The translations under genes and the position numbers were made by a program. Positions 25,253-33,690 of a stretch of DNA of 50,000 bases are shown in pieces; positions within the stretch are counted from its first letter, which is position 1, and every line of letters starts with the position of its first letter. The notes beneath the pieces are model-generated. The model had not been told where the DNA came from. It saw only the letters and a list, made by a program, of their open reading frames with translations, and searched no databases. This stretch comes from Micromonospora sediminicola (GTDB lineage Bacteria > Actinomycetota > Actinomycetes > Mycobacteriales > Micromonosporaceae), in contig NZ_FLRH01000004.1 in NCBI RefSeq assembly GCF_900089585.1, positions 1 to 50,000 on the forward strand, given 5' to 3'.

Positions 25253-27670
25253 TCAGCCGGCGGGGATCTCGGTGGGGGTCGCGGTCGGCTGCGTGGGCAC
25301 CCGGGGGCCGGCCGAGGGCTCCTCCCCCGCCGCCGGTGAGCCGCCCGCGGCCCGCGTCGCGCTCGCGGAGGACCCGGCGGGCCGGTCCACGTCAGTGGCG
25401 GGGCCGGAGGCTCCTGACGGCGCCTCGCCACCGTCGGACGGGGCACCACCGGCCGACGCGCCGCCAGCTCCCGACACGCCGCCCGACGCCGCGCCACCGC
25501 CGGCCGCGCCACCGCCGGCCGGGCCACCGCCGGACGGGGTCGCGCCGACCTCACCCCCGGGACGGCCGCTGTCGGGCCGGGTGCGGTCGGTGGAGTGGTC
25601 GAGCACCCGGAGCGCGGCCAGCGCCGCCATCGGCACCACCAGCGCCCCCGCCGCACCGGCCACGTCCAGCGCCGAGCCGCCCAGCACGCCGCCGAGGCCG
25701 GCCGCCACGCCGGTGCCGGCCATCGCCGCCCGGATCGCGGGGTAGATGCCGAACAGCCGCATCAGCCCACCCCAGGGCTGGAGCAGGGCCAGCCAGACCA
25801 ACGCCGCCCCGGCCAGGGCCAGCACGGTCAACGGGCTGTTCACCAACGTCTGGAAGTTGGAGGTGCTGGACCGGTGCACGGTGAGCCCGCCGGTGCCGTC
25901 GCCGAGCGCGGCCAGGAACCGGCCCAGGCTGCCCCGCTCCACCGCCGGCCGGCCCAGGTCGACCAGCGCGAACCCGATGGTGACGGCCAGCCCGGCCATG
26001 GTGGCCCAGGCCAGGCGGCTCACGGTCAGCCACCCGCCGGTGCAGATCGCGGCGGCGACGCTCACGCCGGCGGTGAGCGCGATCGCGCCGATCGAGTCGG
26101 CGCCCAGATAGGGGCTGCCCACGATCACCACCGCGACGCCGCCGACCGCGACCATGACGAACGGCCGCCAGCCCCGCCGGACGCGTTGGGCCAGCCAGCC
26201 GCCGCACAGCAGCGACCCGGCGATGAACACACCCAGCCCGACCGTGCCCAGCCCGGCGTACCGGCCGCCCTCCAGGGCGGAGTAGCCGACCACGCCGTTG
26301 AGCTGCAACCGGGAGCCGGTGAGCACGTCCACGCCGACCACCAGCGTGGCCAGCCCGGCGACCGCGCCCAGCGGCCCGAGCGTGCGGTCGTGCCCGGGGG
26401 TGAACCGGACCGCCGCAGTGCCGCCGACGATGAGCAGGGCGGTCACCGAGGCGAACCACCAACCGGCGTGATGCCCACGCCACCAGGGCGCGGCGTCGGC
26501 CAGCAACGCCGCCGGCACGGCCAGCGCGGCGGCGATCAGCAGCAGCTCCACCACGGCGACCACGCGCCGGGACACCGGTGCGGGCCCGTGCGGGCCGGCC
26601 AGTCGGCGGGCCCGGCGCAGCAGCGGCAGCACCGCCACCGCGAGAGCCAGCTGGGCGGCGGCCAGCAGGGTGAAGAACCAGCCGGCGACCCGCCGCTGGG
26701 CGGCGGCCTCCCGGTCGGCGTCGGCGGGCGCCTCGATCGCGGTCCGCAGGTCGTCGGGCCGGTCGTCGACCGTCACGGCGGGCCGACCCAGGAACGCCCG
26801 TTCCGGCATCGGCCGGCCGAGCGCGGCGAGCGCGGTCGGCGCCAGGTCGACCAGTTGCAGGTAGCCGGCCCGGGCGGTGCTCGCGGAGGTCAGCCACCCG
26901 CCGTCCCAGCCGGGACCGTCGGCGACCGCGACGTGCAGCCGCGCCGGCGAGTCGGTGTCGGAGACGCCGGCGACCAGCACCAGCGAGTTCGGCGGCCGGG
27001 CGGCGAGCACCCGGGCCAGCCGGGCGTCGGCCTGGCGCGCCTGACCGGCGCGGACGGCCGGGTCGTCGTCGTCGACGGTGCCCACGTCGACGATGCTCAG
27101 CACGCAGGAGCCGAGCAGTTCCGCCGGGTCCTCGGGCAGCGCCGGCGCGTACCGGTCGACCCGGCCGAACGGCCGGGCTGCGGCCACGGCGGCGCCCGGG
27201 CCGACCGCCACCGAGCAGCGCACCGACTCGGCCAGCGCCCCGGGTGTCGCGCCCCAGGCGAGCTTGTCCTGGTTGTACGCGACGACGGACTCCTGGTCGG
27301 GCAGGTTGGCGCCGATCCGGTCGGGCTGCTCGACGCTCACCCCGGTGGCCGGGCAGCCGCCGCCGGTCCGGGGGCCGTTCCAGGCGGCGAAGTTCCCGGC
27401 GCCCAGGGTCAGCCACCCGTCGACCGGGCAGGTGGGGCGGTGCGCGGAGCGCACCGAGAGGGAGCCGATCGCGCCCTGCTCGGCCATCCGCCACAGCGTC
27501 GGGGTGTTCTGCGGGTCGACGTCGTCCCAGCGCAGACCGGCGGCGCCGACCAGCACCACGAAGTCGGCGCTGCGCCGGGGCGTGCCGTCGTCCGGGCGGG
27601 CCGCCAGCGCGGTGACGCCCAGCGCCACCACCACCAGCGTCAACAGCACCGGGACGAGTCGGCGCAGCAT
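25253..27670 (-). CDS. Large membrane protein with alkaline-phosphatase-like domain
   Basis: The product has 805 residues. An N-terminal signal or anchor (VPVLLTLVVVALGVTALAA) is followed by an extracellular domain (about 30-325) with an alkaline-phosphatase-superfamily feel: DFVVLVGAAGLRWDDVDPQNTPTLWRMAEQGAIG and later TARAGYLQLVDLAPTALAALG. The usual metal ligands are not all obvious. About ten membrane helices follow (345-690), then a disordered Gly/Ala/Ser/Pro tail of about 110 residues. Its start overlaps the GT4 stop by one base (TGATG), and it lies downstream of murJ. A role in cell-surface glycan or lipid modification is inferred from context only. Confidence 0.7.
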   Translation of the reverse strand: MLRRLVPVLLTLVVVALGVTALAARPDDGTPRRSADFVVLVGAAGLRWDDVDPQNTPTLWRMAEQGAIGSLSVRSAHRPTCPVDGWLTLGAGNFAAWNGPRTGGGCPATGVSVEQPDRIGANLPDQESVVAYNQDKLAWGATPGALAESVRCSVAVGPGAAVAAARPFGRVDRYAPALPEDPAELLGSCVLSIVDVGTVDDDDPAVRAGQARQADARLARVLAARPPNSLVLVAGVSDTDSPARLHVAVADGPGWDGGWLTSASTARAGYLQLVDLAPTALAALGRPMPERAFLGRPAVTVDDRPDDLRTAIEAPADADREAAAQRRVAGWFFTLLAAAQLALAVAVLPLLRRARRLAGPHGPAPVSRRVVAVVELLLIAAALAVPAALLADAAPWWRGHHAGWWFASVTALLIVGGTAAVRFTPGHDRTLGPLGAVAGLATLVVGVDVLTGSRLQLNGVVGYSALEGGRYAGLGTVGLGVFIAGSLLCGGWLAQRVRRGWRPFVMVAVGGVAVVIVGSPYLGADSIGAIALTAGVSVAAAICTGGWLTVSRLAWATMAGLAVTIGFALVDLGRPAVERGSLGRFLAALGDGTGGLTVHRSSTSNFQTLVNSPLTVLALAGAALVWLALLQPWGGLMRLFGIYPAIRAAMAGTGVAAGLGGVLGGSALDVAGAAGALVVPMAALAALRVLDHSTDRTRPDSGRPGGEVGATPSGGGPAGGGAAGGGAASGGVSGAGGASAGGAPSDGGEAPSGASGPATDVDRPAGSSASATRAAGGSPAAGEEPSAGPRVPTQPTATPTEIPAG

Positions 27671-28803
27671 CAGCGGTTCCCCGTCGAGTGCTGGGGCGTC
27701 AGCTCCGCGTAGAGGGCGGCGAGGGCGGCCACGGTGTCGGCCTCGGTGGGCCAGGTCGCGGCCCGCGCCGCGCCGCGCCGGCTCAGCTCGGCCCGGCGCG
27801 GGGCGTCGTCGAGCAGCTCACGCACCGCCGCGTCGACGGCGTCCACGTCACCGGGCGGCACCAGGACCGCGGCGTCGCCGACCAGCTCCGGCAGGCCGCC
27901 GACAGCGGTCGCGACCAGCGGTACGCCGGCCCGCAGCGCCTCCTGCGCGAACAGCTGCCGAGCCTCCCAGTCGCTGGTGACCACGGCGAGGTCGGCGCCG
28001 GCCAGCAGGTCCGCCACGTCGGTGCGGTGCCCGAGCAGGGTCACCGGCGCCCGGGCGGCCGAGATCCGCGCGGCCAGCGGCAGGTAGGCGGGCCCGCTGC
28101 CGGCGATCACCACCGCCGGGGCGGGGGTCCGGGTCCGCCACCGGGCGGCCGCGTCGATCAGCACGTCGTACCGCTTCTGCGGGTGCAGCCGGCCCACCGA
28201 GAGGATCAGCGGACGGTCCCCGGTGACCCCGAACTCGGCCCGCACGGCGGCGCGACGGCGGCGCGGCGCGGGCAGCGCGGGCGCGGCGACCGGCGCGAGG
28301 CGGGCGTCGGTGGCGCCCAGCGCGGCGGCCCGCTCGACCAGGTCGGCGGAGGCGCCCAGCGCGACCCGGACGGAGCGGGCGACGACCCGCTCCACCAGCC
28401 GGGACACGGTGCCGCGCAGCCCACCGGCGAGCACCGCGTTGTGCCAGGTCACCACCAGCGGGGCGGCGGGGCGGGCGAGCGCGGCGACCAGCCCGGCGCG
28501 CAGGCCGTGCGCGTGCACCACGTCGACCGGCGTCTGCGTGAGCGCCCGGCGCAGCGCGGTGACCGCGCGCGCGTCGCCCGGGGTGGGGCTGGCCGGGATC
28601 TCCACCGGCGTGAACCGGGCGCCCGCCCCGGTGAAGTCGAACTGGTCCTGGGTGGCGGCCGGGCCGCAGACCAGCACGGCGGCGCCGGCCTCGGTCAGGC
28701 CTCGGGCGACCGAGCGGACGTGCTGCCCCACCCCGCCGGTGCTGGAGGCGAGCACCAGGGCGACCGACCCGGGCCAGCGCGGTGCCGGCGAGGCGTCCGT
28801 CAT
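27670..28803 (-). CDS. GT4-family glycosyltransferase
   Basis: The product has 377 residues with a GT-B fold. The N-terminal domain has STGGVGQHVRSVARGLTEAG and DVVHAHGLRAGLVAA. The C-terminal nucleotide-sugar domain has ILSVGRLHPQKRYDVLIDAA, VVIAGSGP and the acceptor motif EARQLFAQEALRAGVPLVATAVGGLPELV (EX7E-type). Retaining transferases of this family add sugars to lipids or glycans. It is translationally coupled to the murJ-like gene (ATGA at 28800-28803) and to the phosphatase-like gene, so a role in envelope glycan assembly is likely. The substrate is unknown. Confidence 0.88.
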   Translation of the reverse strand: MTDASPAPRWPGSVALVLASSTGGVGQHVRSVARGLTEAGAAVLVCGPAATQDQFDFTGAGARFTPVEIPASPTPGDARAVTALRRALTQTPVDVVHAHGLRAGLVAALARPAAPLVVTWHNAVLAGGLRGTVSRLVERVVARSVRVALGASADLVERAAALGATDARLAPVAAPALPAPRRRRAAVRAEFGVTGDRPLILSVGRLHPQKRYDVLIDAAARWRTRTPAPAVVIAGSGPAYLPLAARISAARAPVTLLGHRTDVADLLAGADLAVVTSDWEARQLFAQEALRAGVPLVATAVGGLPELVGDAAVLVPPGDVDAVDAAVRELLDDAPRRAELSRRGAARAATWPTEADTVAALAALYAELTPQHSTGNR

Positions 28804-30497
28804 GAGGAAACGGTCTCCTTTCCGTCGCCCCGCTCGCCGGGGTGCTGGTCGGTCCGCGGGCCGTCGGCCCCGTCGGCCGGGCGCCGCCGGCGTACCCGGC
28901 GGGCCAGGGCCGCGAGCAGCGGCCGCAGGTCGCGGGCGTCGGTCAGCCAGGCGACGGCGAGGAACAGGACACCGACCACGACCCCGGACAGCATGCCCTG
29001 CGCGAGGGCCGCGAGTGTCGTCGGGGTCCCGTCGCCGAGCCCGGCGAGTCCCCGGGCGGTGGCCACTCCGCCGGCGGCGGCGACGGCGGCGGCCAGCAGC
29101 CCGGCGGCCCCGGCCCGCCCGACGCCGGCCAGCGCCTCCCGGCCGGCGGCCCGGCCCACGGCGGCGAGCAACAGGCCGCCGAGCAGCACCATCCCGGCGG
29201 AGGTGGCCAGCGTCACCGCGAGCACCCGGTCGGCCAGCGGCAGCGCCTGGCCGAGCAGGACCGCGAGCGCGGGCACGCTCAGCCAGCCCACCGCGGTGGC
29301 GACGCTTGCCGCGCGGGTCTCGCCCCGCGCGTAGAGGGCCCGGGTGAGCACCGCGAACAGGCCGTAGCCGAGCAGGCCGGGAGCGAAACCGGCGATCCCG
29401 ACCGCCGCGGTCCGCGCGTCGAGCGCGCCGCTGAAGAAGAAGTGCCCGACCGGGATCGCGGTGCCGACCAGCGCGGCGGCGCCGAGCAGGCTGAACAGCA
29501 CGATCCCGCGCACCGCCGGGGCGAGGGTCTCCCGGTAGGCCCGTTCGTCACCGCTCGCCCGCGCCGCCACCAGCGTCGGGTACGCGGCGACCGCGAGCGG
29601 CACCGCCAGCACCGCCCAGGGCAGGAAGTAGACCGTCTGGGCCAGGTTGTAGACGCCGACGTCGGCGACCCGGCCGTAGGTGACCTGGTTGAGCGTGACG
29701 GCAAGCGCGATCTGCTGGGCGGCGACGGTGACCACGCCGGCGGCCACCAGCCCGCCGACCCGGGCCCGGGCGTCGGCCGGGAACCGGTAGCCCGGCCGGA
29801 TCGGCAGCCGCAGCCGGCGCAGCGGGATCAACAGGGACAGCGACAGCACGACCACGCCGAGCGTGGTGCCGCCGGAGAGCAGCAGCTCGCCGCCGCGCCC
29901 GGCCGCGCCGATGGTGGCCAGCCGGCCCTCGACGGCGGTGAAACCGAGGTAGACCGCGATGACCGTGAGGCTGGACAGCAGCGGCGCGATGACCGGCCAG
30001 GCGAACCGCCGGTGCGCCTGGAGCACGCCGGTGAGCACGATCCCCACGCCGTAGAGCGGCAGCTGCGGAGCGAAGACCCGCAGCATCCGCGCGCCGGAGG
30101 CCTGCCGGACCTCGCCCAGGCCGTGCCCGAGCAGGCCCATCAGCGGGTCGGCGAACAGCGCCACCAGCACCGCCAGCGGCATCAGCAGGCTCAGCGTCCA
30201 GGTCAGCAGCGCGCCGGTGGTGGCGGCCACCACCCGCCGGTCACCCGCCTCGACCGCGCCGGCCAGCAGCGGTACGACGAGGCTGGCCAGCGCCCCGCCG
30301 GCGACGATCTCGAAGATGAAGTTCGGGACGTAGTTCGCCACCAGGTAGGCGCCACCGAGGTCGGTGGGGGCCAGCGACCAGGTGAACACGGCGGTGCGGC
30401 CGAACCCGGCGAGCCGGCTGACCACGGTGAGGACGGCGATGAGGGCGGCCGCGCCGGCGACGCGGCCGGCGGCGGCGAGGGGTGCCGGTTTCGTCAC
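28800..30497 (-). CDS. murJ: MurJ-like lipid II flippase
   Basis: The product has 565 residues and is almost entirely hydrophobic, with about 13-14 helices. The N-terminal signature (IAVLTVVSRLAGFGRTAVFTWSLAPTDLGGAYLVANYVPNFI) matches MviN/MurJ, with the conserved early Arg residues of the flippase cavity. It moves lipid-linked peptidoglycan precursors across the membrane. Actinobacteria usually have another MurJ near the origin, so this may be a paralogue serving a specific glycan. The one-base gap to the MraY-like gene and the overlap with the glycosyltransferase indicate one operon. Confidence 0.85.
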   Translation of the reverse strand: MTKPAPLAAAGRVAGAAALIAVLTVVSRLAGFGRTAVFTWSLAPTDLGGAYLVANYVPNFIFEIVAGGALASLVVPLLAGAVEAGDRRVVAATTGALLTWTLSLLMPLAVLVALFADPLMGLLGHGLGEVRQASGARMLRVFAPQLPLYGVGIVLTGVLQAHRRFAWPVIAPLLSSLTVIAVYLGFTAVEGRLATIGAAGRGGELLLSGGTTLGVVVLSLSLLIPLRRLRLPIRPGYRFPADARARVGGLVAAGVVTVAAQQIALAVTLNQVTYGRVADVGVYNLAQTVYFLPWAVLAVPLAVAAYPTLVAARASGDERAYRETLAPAVRGIVLFSLLGAAALVGTAIPVGHFFFSGALDARTAAVGIAGFAPGLLGYGLFAVLTRALYARGETRAASVATAVGWLSVPALAVLLGQALPLADRVLAVTLATSAGMVLLGGLLLAAVGRAAGREALAGVGRAGAAGLLAAAVAAAGGVATARGLAGLGDGTPTTLAALAQGMLSGVVVGVLFLAVAWLTDARDLRPLLAALARRVRRRRPADGADGPRTDQHPGERGDGKETVSS

Positions 30498-30498
30498 G

Positions 30499-31362
30499 TC
30501 AGTCGGCGAGCCGGCCCAGCTCGTCGAGGTGTCGCAGCCCCGGGGTCCGCTGGATCACCTGGGTGAAGCTGACCTTCTCGCTGGCCGCGGTCAGCGCGGC
30601 GAGCACGGCCAGCACGGCGGCGCGCCCGAGCGGCCCGGTACGCGCGGCGAGGCTGACCCCGAGCACCGCGCCGAGCGCGTTGGCGCCGCTGTCGCCGAGC
30701 ATCACCCGCTCGTCCAGGTCCTCCCGGACCAGGCCGGCGGCGGCGCCGACGGCGCCCGCCGCGATGCCGCCGTAGGGGCCGGTGGACAGCGGCGCGCCGA
30801 GCAGCATGCCGGACTTCAGCGCCCGGCCGGGGCGCAGGTCGAGCAGGTTGACCAGGTTGGCGGTGCCGGCCACCACGCCGGCGCCGAGCAGCACGTCGAG
30901 CCCGCGCCCGAGCGTGCCGGCCCGCTGCCGGCGCGGGTGGGCGGCGACCCGCCGGTCGGCGGCGAGCAGCGCCGCGGCGCCGAGCCCGGCCGCGCCCACC
31001 CCGGCGACCTTGACCAGCCCGGCGGTGACCTGCCCCTCGCGCAGCGCGGCGAGGTGCCCGGCGAACCCCTTGGCGGCCTTCTGTTCCGGGCGGGCGCCGA
31101 CCACGTCGTCGTAGAGCCCGACCGCGCCCGCGCCGACTCCGGCGAGCAGGGCGGCCGCGCCGGCCGGCGCGCTGCCGGCGCCGAGCGCGCCCGCGGTGGC
31201 GGCGCCGACGGCCAGTGCCGGACCGGCGGCCAGGGTCACGGTGCGGCCCCGGTAGTTGGTGCGCTCCAGCGCGGGCGCGCTCGGCGACATCCGCACCTCG
31301 CGCAGCACGTAGCGGGCGGTCAGCACCCCCGCGCCCACGGCCAGCAGCCGACCCAGTCTCAC
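30499..31362 (-). CDS. MraY/WecA-like membrane protein, possibly inactive
   Basis: The product has 287 residues from GTG 31362 (GGAGGGG 4 bases upstream). It is highly hydrophobic. It contains GLYDDVVG (compare the DD motif of phosphosugar transferases), NLVNLLDLRPGRALK (compare NxxNxxDGxDGL) and GDSGANALGAVLG (compare the GDxG loop). The second Asp and the DGLDG run of the catalytic loop are missing, so it may be divergent or inactive. It lies between steB and murJ, which suggests handling of undecaprenyl-linked precursors. Family placement is by motif resemblance. Confidence 0.7.
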   Translation of the reverse strand: MRLGRLLAVGAGVLTARYVLREVRMSPSAPALERTNYRGRTVTLAAGPALAVGAATAGALGAGSAPAGAAALLAGVGAGAVGLYDDVVGARPEQKAAKGFAGHLAALREGQVTAGLVKVAGVGAAGLGAAALLAADRRVAAHPRRQRAGTLGRGLDVLLGAGVVAGTANLVNLLDLRPGRALKSGMLLGAPLSTGPYGGIAAGAVGAAAGLVREDLDERVMLGDSGANALGAVLGVSLAARTGPLGRAAVLAVLAALTAASEKVSFTQVIQRTPGLRHLDELGRLAD

Positions 31363-31423
31363 GCGACCCCTCCGATCCGGACTCCGAACGCGGCGCGGCA
31401 CGGACCGGACGGCCCGGGCGCGT

Positions 31424-32365
31424 TCACTGGGGCAGTTTAGGCAGCAGGCCGGTGGCGTTGTCGCCCACGCCGTACTGGCCGGTCTTCTTCTCGGCCAGCT
31501 GCTGCGCCAGGGCGAGGCTGGTGACCAGCTGGCCCTGCACGGTGTTGGCGTTGTCGACGGTGGAGATGGTCTGCGACAGCACCGGGTCGCCGCGGACCAC
31601 CGCGACCAGGTTGCCGCCGGTGGAGCCCATGCCGGCGACCACGAGCACCCCCGCCCGGTCGAACTGCTCGGCGATCTTGACCACCGACTCGTCCTTCTTC
31701 GCCGAGTCCTTGTCCACGTACGGCTGGCCGGTGACCAGCACGACGGCCTCGGCGGCGCCGGAGATCTTGTCCTCCGGGGTGAGGTAGCCGGCGGTGGCGT
31801 ACTTCTCGAGCACGCCGCGCCGGTCGGCCTCGCTGACCGGCGCGCTGCCCGCCGGCCGGTCCACCAGGACGTTGGCCAGCAGCGCGCTGGAGGTCTCCAC
31901 GCCGTGCCCGTTGCCGGGCAGGTTGGCGGTGGGCGCGCTGTTCGGGCGGGCGGCGGTGACCGCCAGCTCCAGCAGGTTGTTGTTGCTGTCCGGGTTGATG
32001 AACTTGTCCTGGAGGTCGACGCGGCCGGTGACGTCGGCGCCGGCGGTCGCCAGCATCTTCAGCACGCCCTCGGTCTGGTCCCGCCCGCTGGGCAGGGTGA
32101 GCACCAGCACCCGGCGGCCGCTGAGCTTGCCGGGCAGGACGAGCTGCGCCATCTCGGCGGCGAAGTCCTCCTCGGTCTCCAGCTGCTTCTGCATGCTGTT
32201 GACCGACTGGCGCATCAGCGAGTTGTCCTTGCGCAGGCCGTTGACGTTCTCCCGGAGCGAGTCGGCGACCGGCCCGTTGAGGGCGGCCGTGCCGACCACC
32301 AGGCCGATCGCCAGCGCGAGGAAGACCGCGGTCAGGGACACCACGTGGTAGCGGAAGTTGATCAC
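31424..32365 (-). CDS. steB: SteB/MctB-like membrane-anchored protein (copper transporter family)
   Basis: The product has 313 residues and starts at GTG 32365. INFRYHVVSLTAVFLALAIGLVVGTAAL is a single N-terminal membrane anchor. A coiled coil follows (LRENVNGLRKDNSLMRQSVNSMQKQLETEEDF), then an extracellular mixed domain (about 80-300). The family is named after mycobacterial MctB, an outer-membrane protein linked to copper. In actinomycetes a member beside steA is called SteB and works in septation. Context here (steA directly upstream) favours the SteB role. Confidence 0.88.
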   Translation of the reverse strand: MINFRYHVVSLTAVFLALAIGLVVGTAALNGPVADSLRENVNGLRKDNSLMRQSVNSMQKQLETEEDFAAEMAQLVLPGKLSGRRVLVLTLPSGRDQTEGVLKMLATAGADVTGRVDLQDKFINPDSNNNLLELAVTAARPNSAPTANLPGNGHGVETSSALLANVLVDRPAGSAPVSEADRRGVLEKYATAGYLTPEDKISGAAEAVVLVTGQPYVDKDSAKKDESVVKIAEQFDRAGVLVVAGMGSTGGNLVAVVRGDPVLSQTISTVDNANTVQGQLVTSLALAQQLAEKKTGQYGVGDNATGLLPKLPQ

Positions 32366-32393
32366 GCTTGCAGCCTCTTGATCGTCGGGGGAG

Positions 32394-33581
32394 CTAGAAG
32401 AGCTGGCCGAGCTGGAACACGAAATTGTCCCACCATTCGGAGACCACGCCCAAATACGCCTTCCCGACGGTGGATACCGCCACCGCGGAGGCCATCGCGG
32501 CCACCGCCGAGAGGACCAGCAGCAGCAGCGACGAACCGGAGATGCTCTGCCGGTAGAGCCGGCTGACCCCCTTGGCGTCGACCAGCTTGCCGCCCACCTT
32601 CAACCGGGTCAGGAACGTCGACGCCATGCCGCCACGGCCCTTGTCGAGGAACTCCACCAGGGTGGCGTGGGTGCCGACGGCCACCAGCAGCGAGGCGCCC
32701 TTCTCGTCGGCCAGCAGCATGGCCAGGTCCTCGCTGGTGGCCGCCGCCGGGAACGTGATCGCGGGGACGCCCAGGCCGTTGACCCGGGGCAGCCCCGGGG
32801 CCCGCCCGTCCGGGTAGGCGTGCACGATCACCTCGGCGCCGCAGCGCAGCACGTCGTCGGTGACCGAGTCCATGTCGCCGATGATCATGTCGGGGGTGTA
32901 GCCCGCCTCGACCAGCGCGTCAGCCCCGCCGTCGACGCCGATCAGCACCGGCTTGAACTCGCGGATGTAGGGCCGCAGCACGTCCAGGTCGGCCTTGTAG
33001 TCGTAGCCGCGGACCACGATCAGGCAGTGCCGGCCCTGGATCTGGGTCTGGATCTCCGGCACGCCGACGCCGTCGAGCAGCAGGTCGCGTTCCTGCCTGA
33101 GGTAGTCCATCGTGTTGGCGGCGAACGCCTCCAACTGCACCGACAGGCCCTCCCGGGCGTCGGCCATCGACTTGGCCACGGTCTCGGCGTCCTGCAGCGC
33201 GCCGTGCGCGACCGGTTCGTCGCCGACGAAGACGGTGTTGCCCTCGATCCGCACCAGGTCACCCTCGCGTACCTGCTCGAAGACGCTCTCCCCGAGGTCG
33301 TCGAGCAGCGGGATGCCGGCCGCCACCAGCACCTCGGGGCCGAGGTTGGGATAGCGGCCGGAGACCGACGGCTTGGCGTTGAGCACCGCGGCGACCCCCA
33401 CCGCGACGAGCGAGTCGGCCGCCACCCGGTCCAGGTCGACGTGGTCGATGACCGCGATGTCACCGGGGCGCAGGCGACCGACCAGCCGTTTCGTCCGGCG
33501 GTCGAGGCGCGCGGTGCCGAGGATCGAGCCCGGTTCCGCGTTCCGGGTCCGGCGCAGTGTGGGTAGACGCATCGTGACCAT
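32394..33581 (-). CDS. steA: Cytokinetic protein SteA
   Basis: The product has 395 residues (ATG 33581; ATG 33572 also possible). Residues about 15-165 form the SteA-specific N-terminal domain. The middle (about 185-320) resembles thiamin pyrophosphokinase: IVVRGYDYKADL, LIGVDGGADALVEAGYTPDMIIGDMDSVTDDVL. One membrane helix near the end (SGSSLLLLVLSAVAAMASAVAVS) anchors it. SteA and SteB were described in actinobacteria as partners in septum formation. The downstream steB starts 28 bases after the steA stop, so the two are likely cotranscribed. Confidence 0.92.
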   Translation of the reverse strand: MVTMRLPTLRRTRNAEPGSILGTARLDRRTKRLVGRLRPGDIAVIDHVDLDRVAADSLVAVGVAAVLNAKPSVSGRYPNLGPEVLVAAGIPLLDDLGESVFEQVREGDLVRIEGNTVFVGDEPVAHGALQDAETVAKSMADAREGLSVQLEAFAANTMDYLRQERDLLLDGVGVPEIQTQIQGRHCLIVVRGYDYKADLDVLRPYIREFKPVLIGVDGGADALVEAGYTPDMIIGDMDSVTDDVLRCGAEVIVHAYPDGRAPGLPRVNGLGVPAITFPAAATSEDLAMLLADEKGASLLVAVGTHATLVEFLDKGRGGMASTFLTRLKVGGKLVDAKGVSRLYRQSISGSSLLLLVLSAVAAMASAVAVSTVGKAYLGVVSEWWDNFVFQLGQLF

Positions 33582-33642
33582 CCTGGCATGTGGGGCAGGT
33601 AATGCTGTCGCGACATGCCTGAGCAGGGCCGCCTACCCAGGG

Positions 33643-33672
33643 AAGCACACCGGGACGCGCCCCGGTGTGCTT
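33643..33672 (-). terminator. Terminator after recN
   Basis: AAGCACACCGGG, a 6-base loop and CCCGGTGTGCTT form a perfect 12-bp stem, 19 bases beyond the recN stop and 62 bases upstream of steA. Confidence 0.75.
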
Positions 33673-33690
33673 GCGCTCACAATCGGGGCA

